Part shown: positions 8,477 through 16,863 of the stretch, piece by piece
Layout of the letters: every line of letters begins with the position of its first letter
Numbering within the stretch: position 1 is the stretch's first letter
Origin: JAPOXK01 sp965220315
Lineage (GTDB): Bacteria; Chloroflexota; Dehalococcoidia; Bin125
Direction of reading: 5' to 3'
Length of the DNA stretch: 64,000 nucleotides
Assembly (NCBI GenBank): GCA_965220315.1
Contig: CBDCPP010000001.1
Location: 806,001-870,000, forward strand
Program-made: the position numbers and the translations under genes
Notes under the pieces: model-generated
The model's input: only the letters and a program-made list of their open reading frames with translations
Told to the model about the DNA's origin: nothing
The model's database searches: none

Positions 8477-11239
8477 ATGGTGCTGACTTCTAAGAAGCAG
8501 AGCGCGGATAGGCTTGTCATCCTTGATGGCCACGGCATCATCTACCGAGCCTACTTCGCCGTCCGCGAGCCACTGATCGTCCAGCGCACGGGGGAAACCG
8601 TTACGGCAGTCTACGGCTTTACCAACACGCTTCTGCGCGTCATTGATGAGCTCCACCCGACGCATCTTGCCGTGGCCATGGACCCGCCAGGCCCCACCTT
8701 CCGCCACGAAGCCGACGCGACCTATAAGGCGCACCGTAAAGAGACCCCGGACGACCTTCCCCCCCAGATCGAGCGGACCGTTGACGTCATCAAGGCGTTC
8801 AACATCCCAATCTACGAAGTCTCGGGTTTCGAGGCAGATGATGTGCTCGCCACCCTCGCCGATCAGAGCACGGCGGCGGGTATCGAGACCTGGATCGCCA
8901 CTCTCGACAGTGACCTGCTCCAACTCGTCCGCCCCGGTATCAATGTGTTCATGTATCGGCCCTACCAACGCGACACGGTGCTTTACGACAGTGCGGAGTG
9001 CGTCCGTGATCGCTATGGCATCGACCCGCCGCAAATAATTGACTTCAAGGGCCTCAAGGGCGATGCCTCGGACAACATCCCTGGTGTTCCGGGTATCGGC
9101 GAGAAGACCGCCGTTAAGCTTCTTAACCAGTATCCGACGATCGAAGCGATCTACGACCATCTCGACGAAGTGACGCCGGCACGGGCGCAAAAGGCCCTAA
9201 CCGAAAATCGCGCAATCGCATTCCACTCGAAAAAGATGGCGACCATCCGCCACGATGTGCCCGTACAGTTAGATGTCGATGATACCGAGCTGCAGGACTA
9301 CGACCGCGGCGCTGTCATTGAGCTTTTCCGTGACCTCGAGTTCCGCAGCCTCATCAATCGTTTGCCAGAGGCTGGTCCCCGAAAAGGCACAGCGTCACGT
9401 CGCACAGAGGAGGTCGCCACCGACTACACAGTGCTGCGCTCTACTGAAGAGCTGCACACTTGGCTCGATACCACTGCCAACGCGCCCTTGATCGCCGTTA
9501 GTATCGCCGCTGCCGGTGAGGACGCGATGCGGGCCGAGATCGCTGGCTATGCAATCGCGGATAGGCCCGGCGAAGCCGTCTATATCCCGGTCGCCCACGC
9601 CGCTGACGGTGAGCCCCAACTTGCCCCCAGAGATGCGCTCGAGCTTCTCAGGCCGCTATTCGAGGACGCGTCGCGTCCTAAGGTGTTTCACAACGCCAAA
9701 TTCGCCACCAAGCTCCTGCAGCGATGCGGTGTCACGCTCCGGGGCGTCCAGGACGACACCATGCTGGGCGCCTACCTTTTAGGCGAACCCTCGGTGGCCC
9801 TGCGCGCGCTAGTGCTGGAGCGTTTCGCATGCGAGATCCCACCGCTGACAAACCTTCTCGGCACTGGCCAGAAGCAGATCTCCCTCTGCGAAGCGCCTGC
9901 GGCGGCGGCGGCGGACTATGGCTGCCGGGACGCTGATTTCACGCTCCGTCTTCAAGCCGACTTCGCCTCGCGCTTCGACGAGGAGCCTCAGATTCGTCGA
10001 CTTTATACCGAGATGGAGCTGCCGCTCAGCGCTGTGTTGGCGGACATGGAGCTATTCGGCATTGCGCTGGATGTCGACGCGATCAGAGCGATGGCTGCTG
10101 AGCTGGAGAAAGAGATCGAGCAGCACCAGCGGGCGATATACAAATCCGCTGACCAAGAGTTCAATATCGGCTCGCCTAAGCAGCTCAGTCAGATCCTCTT
10201 TAATGAAAATGAACTTGGGCTACCGAAGAGCCGAAAAGTCACACATGGCTACAGCACCGACGCGCGCGCGCTCGAACGCCTGATCGGCCTCCATCCGATC
10301 GTCGAACAGATCCTGCAATACCGCGAGGTCAGCAAACTCAAGTCGACCTATATTGATACTCTCCCCGCGCTTGTTCACCCTGTCAGCACCCGCATCCATA
10401 CTGACTACAATCAGGCCGTCGCTGCTACGGGGCGGCTCTCGTCGGAGAATCCAAACCTCCAGAACATTCCTGTCCGCACGGAGACCGGCCGCGCAATCCG
10501 TCGTGCCTTTGTTCCTCGAAATGGCGATGATGCGGTCTTTCTCGCCGCTGATTACTCCCAGATCGAGCTGCGCGTGCTCGCGCAGCTCTCTGAGGATGCG
10601 CACCTGATCGAAGCTTTCCACCGCGACGAGGACATCCACGCTGCTACTGCCGCCGCCACCTACGGTGTCGACCCCGCAACCATCACCCCGGAGATGCGTC
10701 GGATCGCCAAAATGATGAACTTCGGTGTGATCTACGGTCTCACAGACTTTGGCCTTGCCCAGCGTTCTGGCATGGGTCGCAAGGAGGCCCGTGGCTTTAT
10801 CGATGCTTATTTCGGCCGCTTTGCGCGCGTGGCCGAATGGCTGGAGGAGACCAAGGTTTCCACCAAAGAGCACGGCTACGCTGAGACACTACTCGGCCGG
10901 CGACGGTACATCCCAGAAATCCGTTCGCCCAACTTCCAAGTCCGCGCGGCTGCCGAGCGCGTCGCCGTCAACATGCCTGTACAAGGCACCGGCGCCGACG
11001 TCATTAAGCGTGCCATGCTCCAGATCGCTGCCGCCCTCGCCGAGCGCAAAGCGGCATGCCGTATGGTCCTGTCCGTCCATGACGAACTTATCTTTGATCT
11101 CCCCGAGGCTGAAGTGCCCGAGATCGCCGCGCTGTTGCAAGCGATCATGCCCAATGCGATCGAGATGATCGTTCCGCTCAAGATCGATCTGAAAATTGGC
11201 TCCACCTGGGGCGATATGAAGCCCTATCACTTGGCTTAA
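8477..11239 (+). CDS. polA: DNA polymerase I
   Basis: Gap-filling polymerase for excision repair and Okazaki fragment processing, 920 residues. The N-terminal 5' nuclease domain (about 10-290) starts LVILDGHGIIYRAYFAVRE and keeps FEADDVLATLA and GDASDNIPGVPGIGEKTA. A middle 3'-5' exonuclease-like domain follows (about 310-500) and then the polymerase domain, with motif A (DYSQIELRVLAQLS), motif B (AKMMNFGVIYGLTDFG) and motif C (SVHDELIFD). The middle domain has lost metal-binding residues: the first Asp-x-Glu position reads LIAVSIAA and the Asp of the second motif is Ala (HNAKFATKL), so proofreading is probably absent, as in Taq polymerase. ATG 8477 has an AAAGAG site upstream. TATACT at 8356-8361 is a possible -10. 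Confidence 0.97.
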   Translation: MVLTSKKQSADRLVILDGHGIIYRAYFAVREPLIVQRTGETVTAVYGFTNTLLRVIDELHPTHLAVAMDPPGPTFRHEADATYKAHRKETPDDLPPQIERTVDVIKAFNIPIYEVSGFEADDVLATLADQSTAAGIETWIATLDSDLLQLVRPGINVFMYRPYQRDTVLYDSAECVRDRYGIDPPQIIDFKGLKGDASDNIPGVPGIGEKTAVKLLNQYPTIEAIYDHLDEVTPARAQKALTENRAIAFHSKKMATIRHDVPVQLDVDDTELQDYDRGAVIELFRDLEFRSLINRLPEAGPRKGTASRRTEEVATDYTVLRSTEELHTWLDTTANAPLIAVSIAAAGEDAMRAEIAGYAIADRPGEAVYIPVAHAADGEPQLAPRDALELLRPLFEDASRPKVFHNAKFATKLLQRCGVTLRGVQDDTMLGAYLLGEPSVALRALVLERFACEIPPLTNLLGTGQKQISLCEAPAAAAADYGCRDADFTLRLQADFASRFDEEPQIRRLYTEMELPLSAVLADMELFGIALDVDAIRAMAAELEKEIEQHQRAIYKSADQEFNIGSPKQLSQILFNENELGLPKSRKVTHGYSTDARALERLIGLHPIVEQILQYREVSKLKSTYIDTLPALVHPVSTRIHTDYNQAVAATGRLSSENPNLQNIPVRTETGRAIRRAFVPRNGDDAVFLAADYSQIELRVLAQLSEDAHLIEAFHRDEDIHAATAAATYGVDPATITPEMRRIAKMMNFGVIYGLTDFGLAQRSGMGRKEARGFIDAYFGRFARVAEWLEETKVSTKEHGYAETLLGRRRYIPEIRSPNFQVRAAAERVAVNMPVQGTGADVIKRAMLQIAAALAERKAACRMVLSVHDELIFDLPEAEVPEIAALLQAIMPNAIEMIVPLKIDLKIGSTWGDMKPYHLA

Positions 11240-11251
11240 CTGTTCGCGTGC

Positions 11252-11257
11252 TACGAT
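11252..11257 (+). promoter_or_regulatory. Candidate -10 box before the DUF6159-like gene
   Basis: TACGAT sits one base before the TTG and ten bases before the GTG that could start the next gene. The identical hexamer precedes RNase P RNA with seven-base spacing to the mature 5' end, which supports reading it as a -10. No good -35 is seen. Confidence 0.3.
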
Positions 11258-12124
11258 TTGAGCATCGTGTTTCGCACCTTCGGCAACACTTGGAACCTCA
11301 TTAAAGTCTCCTGGAGTGTCCTGCAGAAGGACAAGGAACTGCTCTTTTTCCCCATCATGTCGGCGGTCGGTGTCGCGATCATCGCCGGGGTGACGGCCGG
11401 CATCTTCTCGCAGATCGGCACCTTCGATCGATTGGATAGCTCGGGTCAGGCGGAGATTAACGCTGGCGACCTTATCATCGGTTTCGCCGCACTCTACCTT
11501 GGCTTTTTTATCGTCATGTACAACAACGGTGCCTTGATCGCGGCCGCTCGTCATCGCCTGCGCGGTGGCGACCCCAACGTCTGGACGGGTTTCGCTGCCG
11601 TTAACCGCCGCCTCCCGCAGCTGCTCGCTTGGACTTTGATCGCCGTCATCGTCTGGATGCTGCTGCAGTACGCGCGCAGCCAAAGCCGCAGCTTCATTAC
11701 GGATATCTTGATCGGCTTGGTCGGCGCTGCTTGGAGCTACCTCACCTTTTTCGTGTTGCCCGTGCTGATCATTGAAGGAGTGGGTCCGATTGAGGCCATC
11801 AAGCGATCCGGCGGCTATTTCAAGCGCACCTGGGGTGAGCAGCTCGTCGCCAGCTTTGGCTTCGGGATCATTTACATCATTGCTGGCATCCTCGTAGCGA
11901 TCCCGATCGTGGCTTTGGCTGCTATCTCGCCGGTCGCTGCGATCGTTGTGGGTGTCGCTCTGATCGGACTCGTCTTCACGATCGTCTCGACGTTGGAGGG
12001 CATCTTTAAGGCGGCCCTGTATGAGCACGTTGCTGAAGACGTGCCCCCCGACTTCTTCCCCGAAGAGACTCTCCGCGACGCCTACGCTCCTGGTCCAACC
12101 GCCTACCGCGGCATCGAGCCTTAG
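11258..12124 (+). CDS. Multi-span membrane protein, DUF6159-like
   Basis: A 288-residue protein with about six hydrophobic segments: one near residue 30-50 after an N-terminal WSVLQKDKELLFFPIMS, then segments around 70-90, 120-140, 150-172, 205-235 and 235-260. The start (long amphipathic lead-in, then KDKELL) and the motif EAIKRSGGYFKRTWGEQ resemble the DUF6159 family of uncharacterised membrane proteins. No enzymatic motif is visible. The start could be TTG 11258 or GTG 11267; a -10-like TACGAT directly upstream favours the latter as a nearly leaderless start. It lies between polA and mutM, but I would not infer a repair role from that. Confidence 0.7.
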   Translation: MSIVFRTFGNTWNLIKVSWSVLQKDKELLFFPIMSAVGVAIIAGVTAGIFSQIGTFDRLDSSGQAEINAGDLIIGFAALYLGFFIVMYNNGALIAAARHRLRGGDPNVWTGFAAVNRRLPQLLAWTLIAVIVWMLLQYARSQSRSFITDILIGLVGAAWSYLTFFVLPVLIIEGVGPIEAIKRSGGYFKRTWGEQLVASFGFGIIYIIAGILVAIPIVALAAISPVAAIVVGVALIGLVFTIVSTLEGIFKAALYEHVAEDVPPDFFPEETLRDAYAPGPTAYRGIEP

Positions 12125-12133
12125 CCCGCCGGC

Positions 12134-13018
12134 ATGCCCGAGCTTCCTGAGGTCGAGACCATCCGTCGCGACCTTGGTCCACACGTCGCAGGCCGGCGTA
12201 TCATCGGTCTCCACGTCAAGCGCGGTGCCAGCCGCCTTCTCTTGGGCGTGTCCCAAAAGCAATTGCGCGATCGGCTCAACGGCCGCCGCATCGACTCCGT
12301 GGGCCGTGCGGGCAAATATCTGCTCTTCCACCTCGACGACGGCGCCAGTTGGGTCGTACACCTGCGCATGACGGGTTCACTGCGCCACCGGACCCCGGAC
12401 GCCCCGCCAGACGATTTCGTCCGTGCCGTCGTCCCACTCAGTGATGGAACCGAGCTGCGCTTTGCGGATATCCGCAAGTTCGGCACCTTCGAAGTTGTCG
12501 ATGATGTCACCGCTGTCACCAGCAGGCTCGGCCCGGAGCCACTCACGTCCGCTTTCACCGAAGAAGTGCTCGCTACCGTGGTTGCGGGGCGTCGAGCGCC
12601 CCTCAAGTCCGTTCTCCTCGATCAGCGCCGTGTCGCCGGCCTCGGCAACATCTATGTGGACGAGTCGCTCTTCCTAGCCGGGCTCCACCCCTCCGTTCCC
12701 GCAGGGGCGCTACGCGCTGAGGAGTGCGTACGCCTCCATACCGCCATTGAGCAGACGCTGCGCGAGGGGATTGCCCACCGCGGCGCCTCGTTTCGCGACT
12801 ACACGGACGCTGACGGTAAGCACGGCAACCAGCAGCATTTTGTGCGCGTTTTCCGTCGCACTGGCCATCCCTGCGACGCTTGCGGCGGCACGATTCAGCG
12901 CACCGTCGTCGGTGGGCGCGCCTCGCATTGGTGCCCCCGATGCCAGCCCGCGCGCCAAGTGAGGCGCAAGCCAAAACGGAAGCTCCGCAAAGGCGCGCGT
13001 GGAACCGCGCGCGTCTGA
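12134..13018 (+). CDS. mutM: Formamidopyrimidine-DNA glycosylase
   Basis: Removes oxidised purines such as 8-oxoguanine and nicks the abasic site. The 294-residue protein begins PELPEVETIRRDL, where the N-terminal Pro after Met removal is the Schiff-base nucleophile and Glu the general acid. It keeps the helix-two-turn-helix (LLDQRRVAGLGNIYVDE) and the C-terminal zinc finger (CDACGG ... CPRCQ), followed by a basic tail KPKRKLRKGARG. The gene starts nine bases after the membrane protein stop and follows polA by one gene, so expression with polA is likely. Confidence 0.96.
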   Translation: MPELPEVETIRRDLGPHVAGRRIIGLHVKRGASRLLLGVSQKQLRDRLNGRRIDSVGRAGKYLLFHLDDGASWVVHLRMTGSLRHRTPDAPPDDFVRAVVPLSDGTELRFADIRKFGTFEVVDDVTAVTSRLGPEPLTSAFTEEVLATVVAGRRAPLKSVLLDQRRVAGLGNIYVDESLFLAGLHPSVPAGALRAEECVRLHTAIEQTLREGIAHRGASFRDYTDADGKHGNQQHFVRVFRRTGHPCDACGGTIQRTVVGGRASHWCPRCQPARQVRRKPKRKLRKGARGTARV

Positions 13019-13034
13019 CGCCGCTCACGCGTTC

Positions 13035-13040
13035 TACACT
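13035..13040 (+). promoter_or_regulatory. Candidate -10 box, TACACT
   Basis: TACACT ends 20 bases before the ATG at 13061. The predicted RNA would start near 13047 and carry a leader of about 14 bases containing GAGGGAG. The same hexamer occurs just before two other genes (13897 and 43514). Confidence 0.35.
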
Positions 13041-13060
13041 GTGGCGATGAGGGAGCGCGC

Positions 13061-13870
13061 ATGATGGCCAACTTCCACGCGCGCAACGTTTCCCAGTCTC
13101 CGCTCGTTGATCCCAGCGACGAGATCGCGCTTGACCGCCAGTTCCGCGCCTACCTTGATGGTCTCGAACTTCCATTTCTGGAGAACTACGCTCGCTTTGG
13201 CGCTACTGCGGCACGCGTCGTCTCTGAAGCGCTCTTCCGCGAGTTGGTTCTCGCGCCGCCCGATCATCGCAAGATCCTTGGCATACGCATCGTTGAGGAA
13301 TACTTCGACGCTGTGGCTAGCCTCATGGCGCTGTTCACTGCCCTCCGCGGGCGGCGCAGAACTCCCGTCCTTGCGAGCTTTATGGCTCACCGCTTCACAA
13401 CGCGCTCCGTCGCTGCCTTCAATCGCGCCATCCTGGACCGTTCGCCTGACCAAATCCTGCGAGGTCTCGGCCTCCCCACCCGCACTGATATCGACACGGC
13501 GCAAGATGGCCTCTCCAAGAGCGACTACCGCCAGCTATGTGCTGCCCTGGCGTCCGTCATGGAAGGGCTGCAGCGCGCTACGAAGGCGGAACAACAGACG
13601 CTGCTTCTGCTCGCCGATGGGCTGGAGCGATCCTCGACCCTAACCAACACGCTGGAGTGGCTTCCAGACCGCTCCATGAACCCCGATCAAGTGGCGCTAA
13701 TGGTGCTGGAAGAGAAGCGACACCACATCGCGACGCACGCTCTCGCTATCGACGAGAAGCAGATCGAACAATTCGCGCTTGCCGTTGGGACAATCAGCCA
13801 AGCCTCGCGCGATCTGATCTGGCTCTATCTACGCCTCCGCGGTGACGAGTGCGGCAGATCGCGATCCTAA
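13061..13870 (+). CDS. Conserved-looking protein of unknown function
   Basis: A 269-residue soluble protein I do not recognise. It is mostly helical by appearance, with no membrane segment, signal peptide, Walker motif or Cys clusters. The N half contains LELPFLENYARFGATAARVV and a run of charged helices; the middle has TRTDIDTAQDGLSKSDYRQL, and the C-terminal part EEKRHHIATHALAIDEKQIE. Codon use looks like the neighbours, and a good ribosome binding site (GAGGGAG) lies before the ATG, so I take it as a real gene. A five-codon frame (ATG 13047 to TGA at 13062) overlaps its start and could couple translation. No function proposed. Confidence 0.75.
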   Translation: MMANFHARNVSQSPLVDPSDEIALDRQFRAYLDGLELPFLENYARFGATAARVVSEALFRELVLAPPDHRKILGIRIVEEYFDAVASLMALFTALRGRRRTPVLASFMAHRFTTRSVAAFNRAILDRSPDQILRGLGLPTRTDIDTAQDGLSKSDYRQLCAALASVMEGLQRATKAEQQTLLLLADGLERSSTLTNTLEWLPDRSMNPDQVALMVLEEKRHHIATHALAIDEKQIEQFALAVGTISQASRDLIWLYLRLRGDECGRSRS

Positions 13871-13896
13871 CCTCCGTTTTTGAAGTCACGCTGCCA

Positions 13897-13902
13897 TACA
13901 CT
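13897..13902 (+). promoter_or_regulatory. Candidate -10 box, TACACT, leaderless configuration
   Basis: TACACT ends eight bases before the ATG at 13911. A transcript starting at the usual 7-base distance would begin at or next to the start codon, and no Shine-Dalgarno sequence is visible. No -35 match at 17 bases. Confidence 0.35.
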
Positions 13903-13910
13903 ACTTCTCG

Positions 13911-14705
13911 ATGCCTGAGAATCCGTTTTCCCTGGAAGGCCAAATCGTATTAGTCAGCGGCGCCGGCCGCGGGATCGGATTCGAGTGTGCCAAGCTGATC
14001 GCAACGGCTGGCGCGACTGTTGCGCTCACTGCGCGCACCGTGGAGCAAGTTGAGACGGCCGCAGAGACGATCAACACTGCTGGCGGGCGCGCCTTTGCCT
14101 ACCCGGCCGATGCCGGCGCCATCAAGGACCATGACAATCTCCTGAACCGTGTGGAAGCAGAAGTAGGCGCCCTCACCGGATTCGTCAGCGTCGCCGGTGT
14201 CAGCCCCAGCTTCGCCCGTGCTGAAACACTGACGCCCGCGCATTTCGATGAGATGGTCCGGGTCAACCAACGCGGCACGTTCTTCCTCACTACCGCTGTC
14301 GCGCGGCGCTGGCTGAAGCGTGGAATGGGCGGGGCGATCGTCATCGTTTCGTCGGTGCTCGCCTATACGGGTGCGGCGCGGCTTTCCGCCTATGCGATGA
14401 CCCGCGGCGCGGTCGAAGCGATGGCCAAGAGCTTCGCTGCGGAGTGGGCGCATGCGCCTGCCAAGCCAATTCGCGTCAACTGCGTGGCACCTGGCTGGGT
14501 GGCGAGCGATTTCACAAGCAAACTCCCTGCCTGGTACGTCGAGCGCACCGAAATGCACACGGCGATGCGCCGTTTCGCCCAGCCGGATGAGACCGCAGGC
14601 GCCGTCGTTTATTTGCTCTCGGATGCTGCGCGCAACGTTACTGGCACCTCGCTTGAAGTCTCCGGCGGTTGGGCCAAGTGGTCCCTCGACGCACCTCCCT
14701 TCTAG
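13911..14705 (+). CDS. Short-chain dehydrogenase/reductase with altered active site
   Basis: NAD(P)-dependent oxidoreductase fold, 264 residues. The cofactor motif is SGAGRGIGFE (residues 16-25). Downstream are N119, the Ser pair S147-S148 and Y161, but the usual Y-x-x-x-K reads YAMTR, placing Arg at 165 where the catalytic Lys should be. The usual NNAG stretch also reads SVAG (93-96). These changes suggest altered or lost activity, or a substrate-specific variant; DNA codons (tat gcg atg acc cgc) leave no ambiguity. Substrate unknown. The gene probably starts without a leader (see -10 at 13897) and the next gene begins one base after its stop. Confidence 0.88.
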   Translation: MPENPFSLEGQIVLVSGAGRGIGFECAKLIATAGATVALTARTVEQVETAAETINTAGGRAFAYPADAGAIKDHDNLLNRVEAEVGALTGFVSVAGVSPSFARAETLTPAHFDEMVRVNQRGTFFLTTAVARRWLKRGMGGAIVIVSSVLAYTGAARLSAYAMTRGAVEAMAKSFAAEWAHAPAKPIRVNCVAPGWVASDFTSKLPAWYVERTEMHTAMRRFAQPDETAGAVVYLLSDAARNVTGTSLEVSGGWAKWSLDAPPF

Positions 14706-14706
14706 C

Positions 14707-15756
14707 GTGCTGAGCCCTGCCAGCCCCGATGCCATCACCGCTGTCCCCGGCATTCGCGTCGGGCATTGGAGCGACACCACAGGAATCACAGGCTGCACAG
14801 TGGTGCGGTGTGATCGGGGGGCCGTCCCGGGCTACTGCTCGTTAGGGGGCGCACCCGGATCGATCGAAACGGAAATACTCAAGCCTGAGAACACGATCTC
14901 GCGTGCCCACGCCGTACTCCTCACGGGTGGCAGCGCCTTCGGACTCGCCGCGGCCACGGGGGTGCGTGAGGCTCTACGCGATCGTGGGATTGGGCTGGCG
15001 CTCGCGGTCGGCGTGCCACGCATCCCGATCGTGCTTGGGGCCGTCCTCTTCGATCTGCGTATCGGTTCAGCCGAGGCTTTCCCAGACGCTGCTGCGGGAC
15101 GCAGTGCCACGGAAGGAGCGCGGGTCGGCGCTGTACCCCAAGGGAGTATCGGCGCCGGCGTCGGCTGCACAATTGCGAAGACAGGCGGAGTGCAGACATC
15201 GCTCAAAGGGGGGATCGGTAGCGCTGCGATGGCTCACACGTCTGGGCTCATTGTGGGGGCGCTCGCCGCTGTGAACTGCATCGGCGATGTCTACGACACC
15301 AACGGCCAGTTGATCGCAGCCCCCCGCGGCCAGCGGCCGGGAGAGATGTGCGTTGCTGTGGACCTCATGGCTCAGAACGCGGTCCGCGACGTTAGTGCGA
15401 CTGGCATCAATCTGGATTCGGCCAGTAGAGGGCCCGCCCCTGAAGAGCCCATTAACACGACTATCGCTGTCGTCGCTACCAACGCTCGCCTCGACAAGGC
15501 GCAGGCGACGCGTCTCGCGATCATGGCCGACGATGGTCTCGGGCGCGCCATCCGTCCCGCACACACGCCTCTGGATGGCGATAGTATTTTCGTGTTGGCA
15601 ACCGGCGGCGACCACACGCCGATGACCCTCAACCGTATCGCGCTCCTGGGTATGATGGCCGCCGAGACGATCTCGCTGGCGATTCAACGGGGTGTCACTA
15701 CCGCCGCTGCGTTGGGTGACGTTCCCACTGCCCACGAGTGGGCCCGACATACTTGA
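14707..15756 (+). CDS. P1 family peptidase (DmpA/aminopeptidase-like, self-processing)
   Basis: Ntn-hydrolase of the DmpA superfamily, 349 residues, related to L-aminopeptidases and ornithine acetyltransferase-fold enzymes. It starts SPDAITAVPGIRVGHWSD, has HAVLLTGGSAFGLAAATGV, and carries the self-cleavage site region EEPINTTIAVVATNARL, where a Thr after Asn would become the new N-terminal nucleophile of the beta subunit. The frame is open further upstream inside the SDR gene, but GTG 14707, one base after the SDR stop, gives the family's usual N terminus. It is probably translationally coupled to the SDR. Peptide substrate unknown. Confidence 0.9.
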   Translation: MLSPASPDAITAVPGIRVGHWSDTTGITGCTVVRCDRGAVPGYCSLGGAPGSIETEILKPENTISRAHAVLLTGGSAFGLAAATGVREALRDRGIGLALAVGVPRIPIVLGAVLFDLRIGSAEAFPDAAAGRSATEGARVGAVPQGSIGAGVGCTIAKTGGVQTSLKGGIGSAAMAHTSGLIVGALAAVNCIGDVYDTNGQLIAAPRGQRPGEMCVAVDLMAQNAVRDVSATGINLDSASRGPAPEEPINTTIAVVATNARLDKAQATRLAIMADDGLGRAIRPAHTPLDGDSIFVLATGGDHTPMTLNRIALLGMMAAETISLAIQRGVTTAAALGDVPTAHEWARHT

Positions 15757-15768
15757 TGGCACGAGTCG

Positions 15769-15798
15769 TTGACAACCTGCTCGTATGCTTCCTAGCCT
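15769..15798 (+). promoter_or_regulatory. Possible promoter upstream of panB
   Basis: A perfect TTGACA (15769-15774) is followed after 18 bases by TAGCCT (15793-15798). Downstream a 6-bp hairpin (ACCGCC 15812-15817, GGCGGT 15824-15829) lies in the predicted leader of about 130 bases. Confidence 0.35.
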
Positions 15799-15935
15799 GG
15801 GATTGCAGCCGACCGCCTCGCGCGGCGGTGAGCGCTCACTAGAGACGCCACCTCCACCTGCGGGCATTTGTGTGCTGCCGGGGCTAACATTCCAGCGCTG
15901 CGACCCTGAGCGGGCGCAGGCGAAAGGAAGCTGCC

Positions 15936-16817
15936 ATGGGCCGGCGCTCTGTACATTCTCTCAAGGCGATGAAGCAGCGTGGTGAGCGCTTTGCCCTCGT
16001 CACTTGCTACGACTATCCATCGGCCCGGTTAGTCGATGAAGTTGGTATCCCGGGCGTACTAGTCGGCGACTCGTTGGGCACAACCGTGCTCGGCTATCAG
16101 AGCACGGTACCGGTCATCCTCGATGAGATCGTCCACCATACGAAGGCGGTTGTACGGGGTACTGAGCGTGCTTTCGTGGTGGCGGACTTGCCATTCGGCT
16201 CCTACCAAGCTGCTCCCGAGGACGCTATCCGCAGCGCCACTCGCCTTATGCAGGAGGGGGAAGCGACTGCTGTGAAACTCGAGGGTGGCGCCCACATCGC
16301 CTCGACGGCCACTCGCCTTGTCGATGTCGGCATCCCAGTCATGGGTCATATCGGTCTCACCCCCCAATCTGTGAATCAACTGGGCGGCCACAAAGTCCAG
16401 GGCAAGACCGCTGCCGCTGCGGTCAAGCTCCTCAACGATGGCTTGGCGTTGGAGGCCGCTGGTTGCTTCAGCATCGTCCTGGAGGGCATCCCCTCTCCGG
16501 TCGCCGCGCTAATCAGCGAACGCCTTGCTATCCCTACTATCGGCATCGGTGCCGGGCCCGGCTGCGACGGTCAGATCCAGGTTTGGCACGACATGCTCGG
16601 CTTGCTGCCGGATTTCCTGCCGCGGCACACGAAGCACTACGCGAAACTTGCTGAAGGTGCTCGCAACGCTCTAGCCAGCTACCAGCGTGAAGTGGTCGAT
16701 GGTTCTTTCCCCACACTCGACCACGCCTTCGAGCTTGACCAAGATGCTCTTGAGGAACTCCGTCACCTGACCGGCGAAGGCACAGGCGTTACCGGTGTTG
16801 GCCCCTTCGATTGGTAG
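15936..16817 (+). CDS. panB: 3-methyl-2-oxobutanoate hydroxymethyltransferase
   Basis: First committed step to pantothenate: transfers a hydroxymethyl group from 5,10-methylene-THF to alpha-ketoisovalerate. The 293-residue TIM barrel shows FALVTCYDYPSARLVDEVG, the metal-binding GVLVGDSLGTTVLGY and ADLPFGSYQ, KLEGG, MGHIGLTPQSVNQLGG and the catalytic Glu region IVLEGIPSPVAALI. GAAAGGAAG before the ATG is a good ribosome binding site. panC follows 46 bases downstream on the same strand, as is common for this pathway; panD and panE are not in the window. Confidence 0.97.
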   Translation: MGRRSVHSLKAMKQRGERFALVTCYDYPSARLVDEVGIPGVLVGDSLGTTVLGYQSTVPVILDEIVHHTKAVVRGTERAFVVADLPFGSYQAAPEDAIRSATRLMQEGEATAVKLEGGAHIASTATRLVDVGIPVMGHIGLTPQSVNQLGGHKVQGKTAAAAVKLLNDGLALEAAGCFSIVLEGIPSPVAALISERLAIPTIGIGAGPGCDGQIQVWHDMLGLLPDFLPRHTKHYAKLAEGARNALASYQREVVDGSFPTLDHAFELDQDALEELRHLTGEGTGVTGVGPFDW

Positions 16818-16863
16818 GTCGCTCACTCGTCACTGAAGCCGCTGATTCACGATAACGGCATCT

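Noticed and set aside
14452..14706. Upstream extension of the P1 peptidase frame into the SDR gene
   Set aside because: It is the shifted frame of the SDR gene; the family N terminus begins at GTG 14707.
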